Shown: positions 16,113-24,605 of the stretch, in pieces
Numbering within the stretch: the first letter of the stretch is position 1
Layout: every line of letters begins with the position of its first letter
Assembly (NCBI RefSeq): GCF_001570745.1
Contig: NZ_BCSG01000001.1
Coordinates: 124,001 to 188,000 of the forward strand
Direction of reading: 5' to 3'
Source of the DNA: Alicyclobacillus mali NBRC 102425
GTDB lineage: Bacteria > Bacillota > Bacilli > Alicyclobacillales > Alicyclobacillaceae
Length of the DNA: 64,000 nucleotides
Position numbers and translations under genes: made by a program
The notes under the pieces: generated by a model
Seen by the model: only the letters and a program-made list of their open reading frames with translations
Database searches by the model: none
Told to the model about the DNA's origin: nothing

Positions 16113-16246
16113 GAACCTTCGGGGCAGGGTGAAATTCCCGACCGGCGGTGATGGCCTTTGGCCTAAGCCCGCGACTCGCCACGTTGTGGCGACGGATTTG
16201 GTGAGACTCCAAAGCCGACGGTGAAAGTCCGGATGGGAGAAGGTTC
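16113..16246 (+). promoter_or_regulatory. FMN riboswitch (RFN element)
   Basis: All RFN landmarks are present in order. P1 is GAACCTTC (16113-16120) pairing with GAAGGTTC (16239-16246). Conserved joining blocks are GGGGCAGGGTGAAATTCCCG, ACCGGCGGTGAT, AGCCCGCGA, GATTTGGTGAGACTCCAAAGCCGACGG in two pieces, and GTGAAAGTCCGGATGGGAGAAGG at the 3' side. The element senses flavin mononucleotide and normally turns off riboflavin synthesis or uptake genes. Here it stands about 200 bases upstream of an EamA-type transporter gene. Confidence 0.95.
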
Positions 16247-16342
16247 GCGGTGGTCGCAGCGCGCAGGTGCGCCGTCATGGCTGTGAGAGACAGCCTTGCG
16301 GTGTGCGCTCGTGGCGTGCGCCGTGTCTTGTTGCGGTCCGGT

Positions 16343-16371
16343 AGCCCCGGGGACGAGCGTTCCTCGGGGCT
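16343..16371 (+). terminator. Candidate riboswitch expression-platform hairpin
   Basis: AGCCCCGGGGA (16343-16353) can pair with TCCTCGGGGCT (16361-16371), followed only by a three-T run. It could be a conditional terminator in the riboswitch leader, but the weak T-tract leaves this open. Confidence 0.4.
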
Positions 16372-16414
16372 TTGCGCGTTGGCGTCACCCATTTCTCCAT
16401 GTGCTCCCAGGGTT

Positions 16415-16442
16415 CCTCCGGAGAAACGATAGAATGCGGAGG
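16415..16442 (+). promoter_or_regulatory. Possible Shine-Dalgarno-sequestering helix before the EamA gene
   Basis: CCTCCG (16415-16420) is an exact complement of CGGAGG (16437-16442), the ribosome site of the gene at 16451. The helix would hide the site and permits translational control by the riboswitch. Confidence 0.4.
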
Positions 16443-16450
16443 GAAGCCCT

Positions 16451-17437
16451 GTGAATGCCATTTCAACCGTCTCTTCTCGCTCAAGCAGCCAGGCAGCTCT
16501 TTGGTGGATTGCGTGCGGAGCCGCGCTGTGGGGGCTCGATGCGCTTTTCATCCTCGCACTGCAGCACTGGTTCACGTCCATTGAAATTGTCTGCTTCGAG
16601 CACGTGTTGCTCGCGATGTATGCGATTCCGGTGCTCATTCGAAGGCGGGGTGAGTGGTTGGCGCTCGGCCCTGCGGATTGGCTCGCCGTCCTCTTTGTCG
16701 CCTGGGGCGGTTCGGCCGTCGCCTCCATTCTGTTCAACGTCGGGCTCGCGATGGGGATCCGATCCGACGCCGTGAACGAGGTCCTGCTTTTGCAGAAAGT
16801 TCAGCCGGTGTTCGCGCTGTTGTTGGCCGCCGTCGTGCTCGGCGAGCGGGTGCGGCGCGCGTATTGGCCGTGGTTTGCGGTGGCGTTTCTCGGCGCGTAC
16901 GTCCTGACCTTCGGTTTCACATGGCCCTCTTTTTCGAAGGCGAGCGCGTGGGCCGGCTTGTGTGCGCTCGGGGCCGCGTTTCTCTGGGGCGGATCGACGG
17001 TGATGGGCAAGCGCGTGATGCGCAAGGTTTCGTTTCCCACCATGACGGCCCTTCGCTTCGGTGCTGCCCTGCCCCTTCTCCTGGCGCTCACCCTGATGGG
17101 CCATCCGAATGCGGCGCGCGTAGCGACGGCGTTTCAACATGGAGCCGTGATCGGCAATCTGTTGTACCAGACGATTGTGCCGAGCCTCCTCAGCCTGCTG
17201 GTGTACTATCGCGGGCTCGACCGCGTGAAGGCTTCGTACGCCACGCTGGCGGAACTCGCGTTTCCGGCCACGGGCCTTGCGGTGAACGCGCTGTTCTTAC
17301 ACCAGACGGTGCATGCAGCGCAGTGGATGGGCTTCGCGCTGGTGTGGGTGGCGGTGTACGCCTTGTCGCGCATGGCGGACGGCGCGGATGGCGCTCGCAG
17401 CCGCGTGCGCGAGGCCTCAGCGAACACGGCGGCATGA
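16451..17437 (+). CDS. EamA/DMT-family transporter under an FMN riboswitch, probable riboflavin importer
   Basis: A 328-residue membrane protein with about ten helices in two EamA repeats; the second repeat opens with CALGAAFLWGGSTVMGKRV. Start GTG 16451 has GGAGGG at 16438-16443. Substrate-blind sequence alone would say only drug/metabolite transporter. The upstream FMN riboswitch (16113-16246) changes that: RFN elements almost always govern riboflavin synthesis or uptake, and DMT-type flavin carriers (RibN, ImpX) under RFN control are known in other bacteria. Flavin import is therefore a supported inference. The usual Firmicute importer RibU is not in the window. Monocistronic. Confidence 0.85.
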   Translation: MNAISTVSSRSSSQAALWWIACGAALWGLDALFILALQHWFTSIEIVCFEHVLLAMYAIPVLIRRRGEWLALGPADWLAVLFVAWGGSAVASILFNVGLAMGIRSDAVNEVLLLQKVQPVFALLLAAVVLGERVRRAYWPWFAVAFLGAYVLTFGFTWPSFSKASAWAGLCALGAAFLWGGSTVMGKRVMRKVSFPTMTALRFGAALPLLLALTLMGHPNAARVATAFQHGAVIGNLLYQTIVPSLLSLLVYYRGLDRVKASYATLAELAFPATGLAVNALFLHQTVHAAQWMGFALVWVAVYALSRMADGADGARSRVREASANTAA

Positions 17438-17496
17438 GGCTGGAGGCTGCGGGCGGACGCGTTCGCGCGCAGCGGTGAAGTTCAATCACACGAAAG

Positions 17497-17528
17497 GCGG
17501 CGGCTCTCCGCACAGGGGAAGCCGCCGC
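17497..17528. terminator. Hairpin between convergent genes
   Basis: GCGGCGGCT (17497-17505) pairs with AGCCGCCGC (17520-17528). Located after the EamA gene and just past the stop of the minus-strand zf-HC2 gene; T-tracts on either side are poor, so terminator function is uncertain. Confidence 0.4.
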
Positions 17529-17534
17529 TCGTCT

Positions 17535-18014
17535 TCACAAAAGGCTCTTTTTCCAATGCCACTTGTCCGTGATTTCCTCGCCCCGATGCACGATGGCCCG
17601 AGATACGTGGGAAATCCTGTGCCACGCCGCGGACCCGAGCGCTTTGGAGTAGCGGCCGTGATCACCCGCGAGGCTCACGAAGCTCATCAGGAGAAGGGCT
17701 GCGCTCAGGCTGATGGCCGTGAGCCGTCGGCGCCGCATGTATCGCTTGGCCGAGCTGGACTGGAAGTTCGCCTTCGGCCGCATCGGAAATTCGATGATCT
17801 GCGCGCTTCTCGCGGTCGCCTTCTTTGATGCCTGCTCGTCATCGGCCGGTTCCTTGGGCTGAAACATGGTGATAAGCTCGCGAAACTCTGCGACATCCCG
17901 GCGACACGCCGGGCATGTGGCAAGGTGGCGTTCGAATCGCTTCTTGACCAGTTCGTCTTTGAGTTCATTCAGCGCGTAATCGACGCAGTAGGAGCAAATG
18001 GACGGGTTGTCCAA
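17535..18014 (-). CDS. zf-HC2 membrane protein, anti-sigma-factor-like
   Basis: From TTG 18014 the product is 159 residues. Residues 1-40 form a ZAS/zf-HC2 domain with His30-x3-Cys34-x2-Cys37 (HLATCPAC) and a second cysteine pair at 7 and 10. One transmembrane helix spans about 98-116, leaving a short extracytoplasmic tail. ZAS proteins usually hold an ECF sigma factor at the membrane and release it on redox or envelope signals. TTG 18014 is preceded by AGAGGGTGA with good spacing; an ATG at 18050 lacks a ribosome site. No ECF sigma gene is adjacent, which is unusual. Divergent from the hydroxyacid dehydrogenase. Confidence 0.75.
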   Translation of the reverse strand: MDNPSICSYCVDYALNELKDELVKKRFERHLATCPACRRDVAEFRELITMFQPKEPADDEQASKKATARSAQIIEFPMRPKANFQSSSAKRYMRRRRLTAISLSAALLLMSFVSLAGDHGRYSKALGSAAWHRISHVSRAIVHRGEEITDKWHWKKSLL

Positions 18015-18154
18015 ATGGTTCTCACCCTCTTGACGGAATCCGTACCCCATCGTTTTTCAGTAAACCACGATCCCGCGCGCTTGAGAAGCCCTTTCTTCGA
18101 CTCGCCGTTCAGGGTACAGTGAAACTGGGAACGGCAATCAAAGGGAGGGCGCCT

Positions 18155-19141
18155 ATGGCACAGATTGTTTCCACGAAGCCACTCAGCGTGGCGCAGCGGG
18201 AGAAGCTGGCCCGCTTTGGCGACGTGGCCTGTCCACCGGAAGGTCGGCGATTTTCGCAGGCGGAACTGTTCGCTGCGCTTCAAGACGCCGTGGGGCTCAT
18301 CACGTTCGGCACACGTGTCGATGAGACGTTGCTCGAACAGGCCCCGAGCCTCAAGGTGGCTTCCACGGCCTCGGTCGGCTATGATCATTTCGATCTCGCC
18401 GCCATGCGCAGGCGGCACATTCTCGGCGCGCACACGCCGCACGTGCTCGACGACACGGTGGCTGATCTCGGCATGGCGCTCATGCTCGCGGTCGCCCGCC
18501 GCATCGTCGAGTTGGACGGTTACGTCCGCGGAGGCGAGTGGAAAAAGGGCGACGAAGAGGCCCTCTACGGCGTCGACGTGCATCATCGGACGCTCGGCAT
18601 CGTGGGGATGGGCCGCATCGGTCGCGCGCTCGCCAAACGGGCGAAGTTCGGATTCTCCATGAACATCCTGTACCACGCGCGATCGCGCCACGACGACGTG
18701 GAGCAGGCGTTCGGCGCGCGCTACGCGGACCTGCCAGATCTCCTTCACGAGTCGGATTTCGTCGTCCTGCTCACACCGCTCACGCCGGACACCGAGAACC
18801 TCATGAACGAAGAACGGTTCAGGAGGATGAAACCGAGCGCGATATTCATCAACCTCTCGCGGGGAAAGACGGTAGATGAGGACGCATTGGTTCAAGCCTT
18901 GCGCGAAGGTTGGATCCGCGGCGCTGGGCTCGACGTGTATCGCCAGGAGCCCGTTCCACCGGATCACCCTCTCCTCTCTCTGTCCAACGTCGTCTGTGTG
19001 CCGCACATCGGCTCGGCGACGCAGGCGACGAGAACCGCCATGCTCGATCTCGCCATTGACAATCTCATCGCTGTATTGGACGGGAGGACGAAGGACGCGT
19101 ACATCGTGCCGGAACTGAGGGATCTTGCGGAGGAGGGATGA
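18155..19141 (+). CDS. D-isomer-specific 2-hydroxyacid dehydrogenase
   Basis: A 328-residue cytosolic enzyme with the NAD-binding GxGxxG loop at 151-156 (VGMGRIG), the catalytic-arginine segment INLSRGKTVDEDAL, and the catalytic His284 in PHIGSAT. The Glu of the Asp/Glu-His relay falls in the DVYRQEP region. Such enzymes reduce glyoxylate, hydroxypyruvate or 2-keto-gluconate; the GASTASVGYDH-like SVGYDHFDLAA region suits the glyoxylate/2-ketogluconate reductase group, but substrate is not fixed. ATG 18155 follows GGGAGG. Its last codons overlap the manA start region. Confidence 0.88.
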   Translation: MAQIVSTKPLSVAQREKLARFGDVACPPEGRRFSQAELFAALQDAVGLITFGTRVDETLLEQAPSLKVASTASVGYDHFDLAAMRRRHILGAHTPHVLDDTVADLGMALMLAVARRIVELDGYVRGGEWKKGDEEALYGVDVHHRTLGIVGMGRIGRALAKRAKFGFSMNILYHARSRHDDVEQAFGARYADLPDLLHESDFVVLLTPLTPDTENLMNEERFRRMKPSAIFINLSRGKTVDEDALVQALREGWIRGAGLDVYRQEPVPPDHPLLSLSNVVCVPHIGSATQATRTAMLDLAIDNLIAVLDGRTKDAYIVPELRDLAEEG

Positions 19142-19143
19142 AG

Positions 19144-20133
19144 ATGTGGCCCGTGAAGTGTAAGCCGGTCGCCATGGAACGCATCTGGGGCGGCGATGAA
19201 TGGAAGTCGATGTTTGGGGTGAAGACGGATCGCCCCATCGGCGAATACTGGGTCATCTCGGCACATCCGAACGGCATGAGCGTCGTCGACGGCGGACCGC
19301 TCGATGGCAGAACACTGCAGGAGCTCGTCGAGAGCTATCCAGACGCCTATCTCGGCCAGCACTCGCCCCAGAAGCGGTTCCCGCTCCTCGTCAAGTTCAT
19401 CGAAGCCCACGACGATCTGTCCGTCCAGGTCCATCCGGACGACGCCTACGCGCAAGCACATGAGGGGGACGCGGGCAAGACGGAGGCGTGGTACGTCCTC
19501 GAAGCCCCGCGGGACGGGCGGGTGATCCTCGGCCACTCGTTCCCCGACAGGGAGACCTACCTTCGCGCCGTGCGGGAGGGCCGGGTGCGCGATTACTTGA
19601 CCTATCGGCCCATTCAAAAGGGCGATCTCGTCTTCGTGCCGTCGCGCACGCTCCACGCGTTGCTCCGGGGCACCAAGGTGCTCGAAATTCAGCAGACCTC
19701 CGACGTGACGTACCGCGTGTACGACTGGGATCGGGTTGATGCGAACGGCAAACCGCGCGACCTGCACATCGAAAAGGCGGCGGACGTGATGGCGTATGGC
19801 ACAGAGCCGCCCGAGCCAACGCCTTTGGCGATGGTGGACGAGCCTGGGCTTCAAATGGTGCGGCTGGTGTCGTGTCCGTATTTCACCATCGATCGCGTCC
19901 GCGTAGTTCGACGAGCCGCCGAGATGGAACAGGGCGTGCGCGGGAATCCGGACTGCGCGATGGTGGTGGAAGGTTCCGGACACCTGCGCTGTGTCGCGGA
20001 AGGCGAGGAGGTGCGCCTGCCGGTCAAAGCTGGCGATGCGCTCGTCATTCCGGCGGATGTGCCGCGCTACGTGTGGGAGGCGGACGAGGCGCTCACGGTC
20101 ATCCGCGCGTTCTATGGCTCATCAGGGCCGTAA
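19144..20133 (+). CDS. manA: Mannose-6-phosphate isomerase, class I
   Basis: A 329-residue zinc-dependent cupin enzyme interconverting mannose-6-phosphate and fructose-6-phosphate. Signatures are the N-terminal KPVAMERIWGG, QVHPDDAYA with metal-binding His, the glutamate in GKTEAWYVLEA, and FVPSRTLHALLRG. ATG 19144 is preferred: GGAGGAGGG (19129-19137) is ten bases upstream and the protein then begins MWPVKCKP as in relatives; ATG 19138 overlaps the previous stop and abuts the ribosome site. Translational coupling with the dehydrogenase is likely. Its 3' end overlaps the convergent gene at 20112 by 22 bases. Confidence 0.9.
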   Translation: MWPVKCKPVAMERIWGGDEWKSMFGVKTDRPIGEYWVISAHPNGMSVVDGGPLDGRTLQELVESYPDAYLGQHSPQKRFPLLVKFIEAHDDLSVQVHPDDAYAQAHEGDAGKTEAWYVLEAPRDGRVILGHSFPDRETYLRAVREGRVRDYLTYRPIQKGDLVFVPSRTLHALLRGTKVLEIQQTSDVTYRVYDWDRVDANGKPRDLHIEKAADVMAYGTEPPEPTPLAMVDEPGLQMVRLVSCPYFTIDRVRVVRRAAEMEQGVRGNPDCAMVVEGSGHLRCVAEGEEVRLPVKAGDALVIPADVPRYVWEADEALTVIRAFYGSSGP

Positions 20134-21299
20134 CGGATCTGCTCGTATGCGCGGAGCAGGGCTGGATCGCCGGGATCCCGCAGCTCGCCGGGGAGGCGGT
20201 CGACAAACGAGCGGATGGTCTCTGCGCGGTCGATGCTGCGCCCTGCCCGGTGCCATGTGCGCAAGCGCTGCTGCATGCGCACGCGCACGGGTTCGGAGGT
20301 GGGCACGAGCCGAAACACATCTTCCAGCCGCCGCTCCGTGATGGTGGGCCGCACGGCGACCGATGCGGAACCCGGGAGTGCCTGGGTTTGCAGGAGCCTG
20401 CGCGCCGCGAGTGCCAGCGCCACGAGCAGGGCCACGGCGACGGCCGCCGCAGCCAGCACGAGGGGCGTCGGGACGGACGTGTGCGACGGAGGCACGGGCG
20501 TCTTGGCACCAAGCGGTGGGTGGCTCACCGCGGTCTGCCTGCCTGGTACGGCGCGCGGCCGAACGACGCCAGGCAAGAGCATCATGAGCCCCGCACCCGC
20601 TGTGATGAGGACAGCCGTCGTGATCGACAGGCGGACGATGGCCTTGAGCAACCGGACAGGCGCGTCGCGAAACGCCACCGCGAGCGCGATGGGCGCGAGC
20701 CATGCGCGCCCCGCACGAGAACCGTAGGTCAACCTGTGCGCGGCCCGCGCCGTCGCGACGGCCAGGAGCATGGTGACGCACGGATAGGCGGTGGCCACCG
20801 CCTGGCCAGCGGGGGTGGGCGCGGCCAGCGGGCGCACGAAGACGAGATAGGTGATCCAGCCGATCACGACCACCACCGTCGCGGTGCGAACGAGGGTCCG
20901 GCTGGCGAGTGCGATGTCGCCGTACGTCAAAAACGGCAGACAGAACGCCGCCGCGAGTGCGGAAGCGGCGATGACCGCCAACAGCCATCCGAACCGGTGG
21001 AGCGGGAGGAACAAAACGGCCCCGCACCCGGTCCCGGCGGCGATGCCGAGGGCGACGGCCTTAAGAGCGGAGTGCCGCGCCGCGGCAGCCGCGCATGCGC
21101 TCGAGGCCCAGGCGCAAACCGTGAGCCACAGGAGCTCTCCGAACGCCCCCGAGCGGCTCCAGAAACAGCTCGCGATGGCCCACGCGGCCATCATCCCTAC
21201 CGCTCCACTCATCAGCGCGCGAAAGGGGCGGGGCGCGTCCCCGAGTCGTACGTAGGAGCGCCGCCCCGATTGCATTTTGCCGCTTTCAATGCGTTGCAT
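20112..21299 (-). CDS. TgpA-like membrane protein without transglutaminase core (DUF4129-like tail)
   Basis: A 395-residue protein with six or seven N-terminal membrane helices (about 28-250), another near 285-305, and a cytoplasmic C-terminal stretch with TERRLEDVFRLV, MQQRLRTWHRAGRSI and AETIRSFVDRLPGEL that looks like the DUF4129 domain. In the common MoxR-DUF58-TgpA arrangement the third protein has a periplasmic transglutaminase core with Cys-His-Asp; none is visible here. ATG 21299 follows GGAGG and overlaps the end of the DUF58 gene by 14 bases. Membrane or envelope role inferred from context only. Confidence 0.65.
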   Translation of the reverse strand: MQRIESGKMQSGRRSYVRLGDAPRPFRALMSGAVGMMAAWAIASCFWSRSGAFGELLWLTVCAWASSACAAAAARHSALKAVALGIAAGTGCGAVLFLPLHRFGWLLAVIAASALAAAFCLPFLTYGDIALASRTLVRTATVVVVIGWITYLVFVRPLAAPTPAGQAVATAYPCVTMLLAVATARAAHRLTYGSRAGRAWLAPIALAVAFRDAPVRLLKAIVRLSITTAVLITAGAGLMMLLPGVVRPRAVPGRQTAVSHPPLGAKTPVPPSHTSVPTPLVLAAAAVAVALLVALALAARRLLQTQALPGSASVAVRPTITERRLEDVFRLVPTSEPVRVRMQQRLRTWHRAGRSIDRAETIRSFVDRLPGELRDPGDPALLRAYEQIRYGPDEP

Positions 21300-22356
21300 G
21301 GTTTGAAGCCTCCATCGCGATGGCTCGATCCTCTTCCTCCGACGAAGACATGGACATCCAGACGACGTGAATGCCGAATTGGGCCATCCGGGCTGCCTGT
21401 GCGCTCTGCCTGAGCGGGCTCAGGACAATCCAGTGCCGGGGCGACGACGAAGAGCGAACCAAGCCTTTCAGGAGCGCGTCGAGATCGCACGTCGCAATGG
21501 GCTGGGCGTGCGCGAGCAGGGATGCGACGCCTTCTGCAGAGAGCCATGCGATGGTCGCGCGCTGCCGATTTCCACAGGCGGCGTTGGTGGCAAAACAGAC
21601 GCGCCCACCGCCGCGAGCGAGCCACCGCGCGATGGCGAGCGCCTGCTCGCACAGCGCGTCAAAGGCATCGGCGTGCAGCGCGCCCGACCAGTAAGGCTCG
21701 GTGGCTTGAGCGCTCAGCACGAGGGTCCAGTCTGGAGCTTGTGTGGAGAAAAATTCCTTGACCATCAGCTGACCGAGCCTGGCGGATGCGCGCCAGTGGA
21801 TGTGGCGGACGGGATCGCCATATGCGTAAGGACGAACGCTGCGCAGCGCCGTTTCATCTGGGAGCGTCCGGGATTCGCGCGTCATCCAGCCGTTGGGGGA
21901 CAGAGGAAATCGGTGCTTCAGGCGCGTTGCGCGGGGTCTGACCGCGAGCGATGCCCGGTTTGCGATGGCGACGTGGGTGGACATGAGACCGAGGCCCTCG
22001 CTGATGGAAACGCTCGCCTGGATGGGCGTGGCTGGGCCGCGACGCCATCCGTAGACGGTGAACGCGATGTCGGCTTGGCGGCGTGGGAGCACGGAGAGCG
22101 TCATATGGCCGAGGCGCACGGCCTCGTCGCGGTGAAATGACAACTGCGGCGGCAGCTCCAGCTCGATCTCGGCCGACGGGATGGGCATCCAGGACCGGTT
22201 GACGAGCGTGACACAGAGGCTCACTTCGTCACCGGGGTCCACTTCCGCGCGGCTCGCGGTCAGGAAGCCTTCGACGCGACCCGAGACTGCGCGATCAAAC
22301 GCGCGCGGCCAGAGCCAAAGTGCCATCACGATGAGCAAGGGCAACCACAGCCACAT
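21286..22356 (-). CDS. DUF58 family protein
   Basis: A 356-residue protein with one or two N-terminal membrane helices (about 1-18), an immunoglobulin-like extracytoplasmic region, and the DUF58 motif RSVRPYAYGDPVRHIHW (172-188), preceding a von Willebrand A-like C-terminal half. DUF58 proteins act with MoxR AAA ATPases in assembling or activating envelope complexes. The ATG at 22356 shares one base with the moxR stop (TGATG), a classical sign of translational coupling; longer frames upstream are inside moxR. Confidence 0.85.
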   Translation of the reverse strand: MWLWLPLLIVMALWLWPRAFDRAVSGRVEGFLTASRAEVDPGDEVSLCVTLVNRSWMPIPSAEIELELPPQLSFHRDEAVRLGHMTLSVLPRRQADIAFTVYGWRRGPATPIQASVSISEGLGLMSTHVAIANRASLAVRPRATRLKHRFPLSPNGWMTRESRTLPDETALRSVRPYAYGDPVRHIHWRASARLGQLMVKEFFSTQAPDWTLVLSAQATEPYWSGALHADAFDALCEQALAIARWLARGGGRVCFATNAACGNRQRATIAWLSAEGVASLLAHAQPIATCDLDALLKGLVRSSSSPRHWIVLSPLRQSAQAARMAQFGIHVVWMSMSSSEEEDRAIAMEASNHATH

Positions 22357-23339
22357 CACGGCGAGTTCACTTCGCGTTCGTGCGGCACCGGCGTGTCGCC
22401 CAGAACGGATTCGAGCAGTCGATCCCGCTCCTCGCGGTCCGCCCACGCGATGTCAAAGACGAGTCGATGGCGCATCACGGGCAAAAACGCCTCCTGAATG
22501 TCGTCCGGTGTGACAAAGTGGCGCCCTGCGAGAAGGGCGAGCGCTTGCGCGAGCCGGACGAGCCACACGGCAGAGCGGGGGCTTGCGCCAAGGGAGATCT
22601 GGTCGTGATGGCGCGTGCGCCGGGCGAGCGATACGGCGTAGCGCAACACGTCGTCGTGCACGAAGATGTTCTGCGCCAGGCGCTGAAGTTGGACGAGGCG
22701 CTCGGCGTCGAGAACCGGATCCGGGGGCTGGACGTCAGGCGCCTCGGCGATCACGCGCTTGACCATGTCCATCTCGAGGGATTCTGGCAAATAACCGAGC
22801 GAAACCTGTACGAGAAATCGGTCGAGTTCCGCCTCGGGAAGGGGGAAGACGCCCTGAGATTCCACGGGATTCGCGGTAGCCAGCACGAAGAACGGCCTCG
22901 GCAGGGGTCGTTCTTCACCGTCGACGGTCACCGCGCGTTCGGCCATCGCTTGCAAAAGCGCAGCCTGCGTTCGAGGGGTGGCCCGGTTGATTTCGTCGAA
23001 CAACAGCACCTGCGTGAAGATGGGGCCCGGGTGGAATCGGAACGCTTCTTCACGCGGATGGTACACCGTGGTGCCGATAACGTCGGCGGGGAGGAGATCC
23101 GGCGTGCCCTGCACCCGGGCGAACGAAAGCCCGAGCGCTGCGGCGAGCGAAGAGGCGAGCCGCGTTTTGCCCGTGCCGGGCACGTCTTCGAGGAGCGCGT
23201 GGCCTCCGGAGAGGCACGCGGCGACAAGCAACCTGACGGCGTTCTCCAAGCCCACGACGCGATGGCTCACCGCGCGGATGACGGCGTCGAGGTCCGGCTT
23301 GGCCATGGCCACCATTTCGGATGTCAACATCTCGGGCAA
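22356..23339 (-). CDS. MoxR-family AAA+ ATPase
   Basis: A 327-residue AAA+ protein: Walker A VPGTGKTR (53-60), Walker B LLFDEINR (112-119), sensor-1 FFVLATANP, and the ATPase lid SLARRTRHH. MoxR ATPases serve as chaperone-like motors for metalloenzyme or envelope assembly with vWA-domain partners, here DUF58. TTG 23339 is preceded by GGGGAGG with six bases of spacing; ATG 23330 is an alternative with poorer spacing. Three-gene coupled unit with DUF58 and the TgpA-like gene; the glycosyltransferase gene ends 44 bases upstream. Confidence 0.88.
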   Translation of the reverse strand: MPEMLTSEMVAMAKPDLDAVIRAVSHRVVGLENAVRLLVAACLSGGHALLEDVPGTGKTRLASSLAAALGLSFARVQGTPDLLPADVIGTTVYHPREEAFRFHPGPIFTQVLLFDEINRATPRTQAALLQAMAERAVTVDGEERPLPRPFFVLATANPVESQGVFPLPEAELDRFLVQVSLGYLPESLEMDMVKRVIAEAPDVQPPDPVLDAERLVQLQRLAQNIFVHDDVLRYAVSLARRTRHHDQISLGASPRSAVWLVRLAQALALLAGRHFVTPDDIQEAFLPVMRHRLVFDIAWADREERDRLLESVLGDTPVPHEREVNSP

Positions 23340-23383
23340 GTCGTTCCTCCCCTTCCGCGGTTCTTCAACTGGCGCAGTCGCAT

Positions 23384-24565
23384 TTACTGGAAGAACCATC
23401 CATGACTGAACAGGCCCGCCCCTAAAACCCCGACGGTGGCGAACGCCGCAAACACCATCCAGTAGAGCGCGGAGTTGGGGCGCCGTGCGAAGCTTCGCGC
23501 GATGCCAGCCGTCGCGGGATACGCGACGGAGGCGAATCGGAGCGTGCTCTCGAGCGGGTTGTGCGGCATGTTCGCGCACAGGTCGATGGCGGCGAGGCAC
23601 CACATCCACAGGCCGCTTTCCATACTATCCATCATTCTGCCATCTCGCGGTGCCAAAAGAAAGCGATCCCGCCAAATGGCCAACCCGCCCTGCACGCAGA
23701 GGAGGCCGATCACAAACACTGTGACGAACCCCACCGACGTGAACGCGCCTTCGGCGATGGCGTCCCGCACGTTGACAAACGGCCAGGTCCAGTGGCGGTG
23801 CCAGCTCGATTCGGCGGCCAAGAGTGCGAAAGGCGTCCCAAACCGGTGCCACATGTAGAGCGCGTAGGCGGCGGGCGTGATGCAGAAAGATGCGGTGAAG
23901 CCCAGTGCCGCGAGAAAGCGGCGGGATCTGACCAATCTGAGGGCAAACAGAATGGCGAACGCGCCGAGATCGTGAAAGGACGGCGCGAGGAAGGCGCCGA
24001 CGCAGGCTGCGGCCAGGCGCCGCCTGTCCCCAGGGCGCTCGAGGCCCCAGAGGATGAGGAGAAACGCCGTCAGCGTGTACGTCTCGGTGTAGAGCGAACT
24101 GAAGATGATGGCGCAAGGGTTGGCCGCGAGCAGCATGGCCGCCGGAAAACCTGCACCTTTCCACTCCTCCTCCGCAATCGCGTAAGCGAGGGCGAGGTCG
24201 AGCAGAAACAGCGCATTGGTGAGCACCCACGCCCCGCCGATGCCGAGCGCGTGAACGAGAATGGGCAGCCCGGGCAGGAAGGCGGCCGCCTTGTCATACG
24301 GGACAAAGGGCACGGAATTGCCTGTGGGGACGAACGTATTCTGGACGTCGAGTGGGAAGACGTAGCCGTAGCGGGCGATGTCCACAAACCACTGGCTGTC
24401 CCATTGCAGGAAGTTGTCGAGCCACGAGCCGGTGATGGAGAGCCGGGCTGGCGCGTTGCCGATGGGGCCAAGGACGCCGATAAGGACGAGGATCCAATGT
24501 GTGGCCCATGCGGTGAGGACAGGGCGGGCCATTGGGGCACGAGCGAGTCGGTCTTGAACGTTCAA
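23384..24565 (-). CDS. PIG-V-like membrane mannosyltransferase
   Basis: A 393-residue polytopic protein with about ten helices. The first extracytoplasmic loop has LQWDSQWFVDIARYGYVF (53-70), matching the WD..(H/W)...IA..GY signature of the PIG-V/GT76-like dolichol- or polyprenol-phosphate-sugar transferases; Asp56 would be the catalytic acid. It likely transfers a hexose from a polyprenyl donor to an extracytoplasmic lipid or protein. TTG 24565 follows GGGAGCG. Heads a four-gene minus-strand set with MoxR, DUF58 and TgpA-like proteins. Confidence 0.75.
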   Translation of the reverse strand: MNVQDRLARAPMARPVLTAWATHWILVLIGVLGPIGNAPARLSITGSWLDNFLQWDSQWFVDIARYGYVFPLDVQNTFVPTGNSVPFVPYDKAAAFLPGLPILVHALGIGGAWVLTNALFLLDLALAYAIAEEEWKGAGFPAAMLLAANPCAIIFSSLYTETYTLTAFLLILWGLERPGDRRRLAAACVGAFLAPSFHDLGAFAILFALRLVRSRRFLAALGFTASFCITPAAYALYMWHRFGTPFALLAAESSWHRHWTWPFVNVRDAIAEGAFTSVGFVTVFVIGLLCVQGGLAIWRDRFLLAPRDGRMMDSMESGLWMWCLAAIDLCANMPHNPLESTLRFASVAYPATAGIARSFARRPNSALYWMVFAAFATVGVLGAGLFSHGWFFQ

Positions 24566-24605
24566 TGAAACTTCGCTCCCGTCTGTGTGCTTTGCGCGCG
24601 AAGTT

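Noticed and set aside
20112-20133. Frameshift or misassembly suggested by convergent overlap of manA and the TgpA-like gene
   Set aside because: A 22-base tail-to-tail overlap is common in compact genomes and both C-termini look natural.
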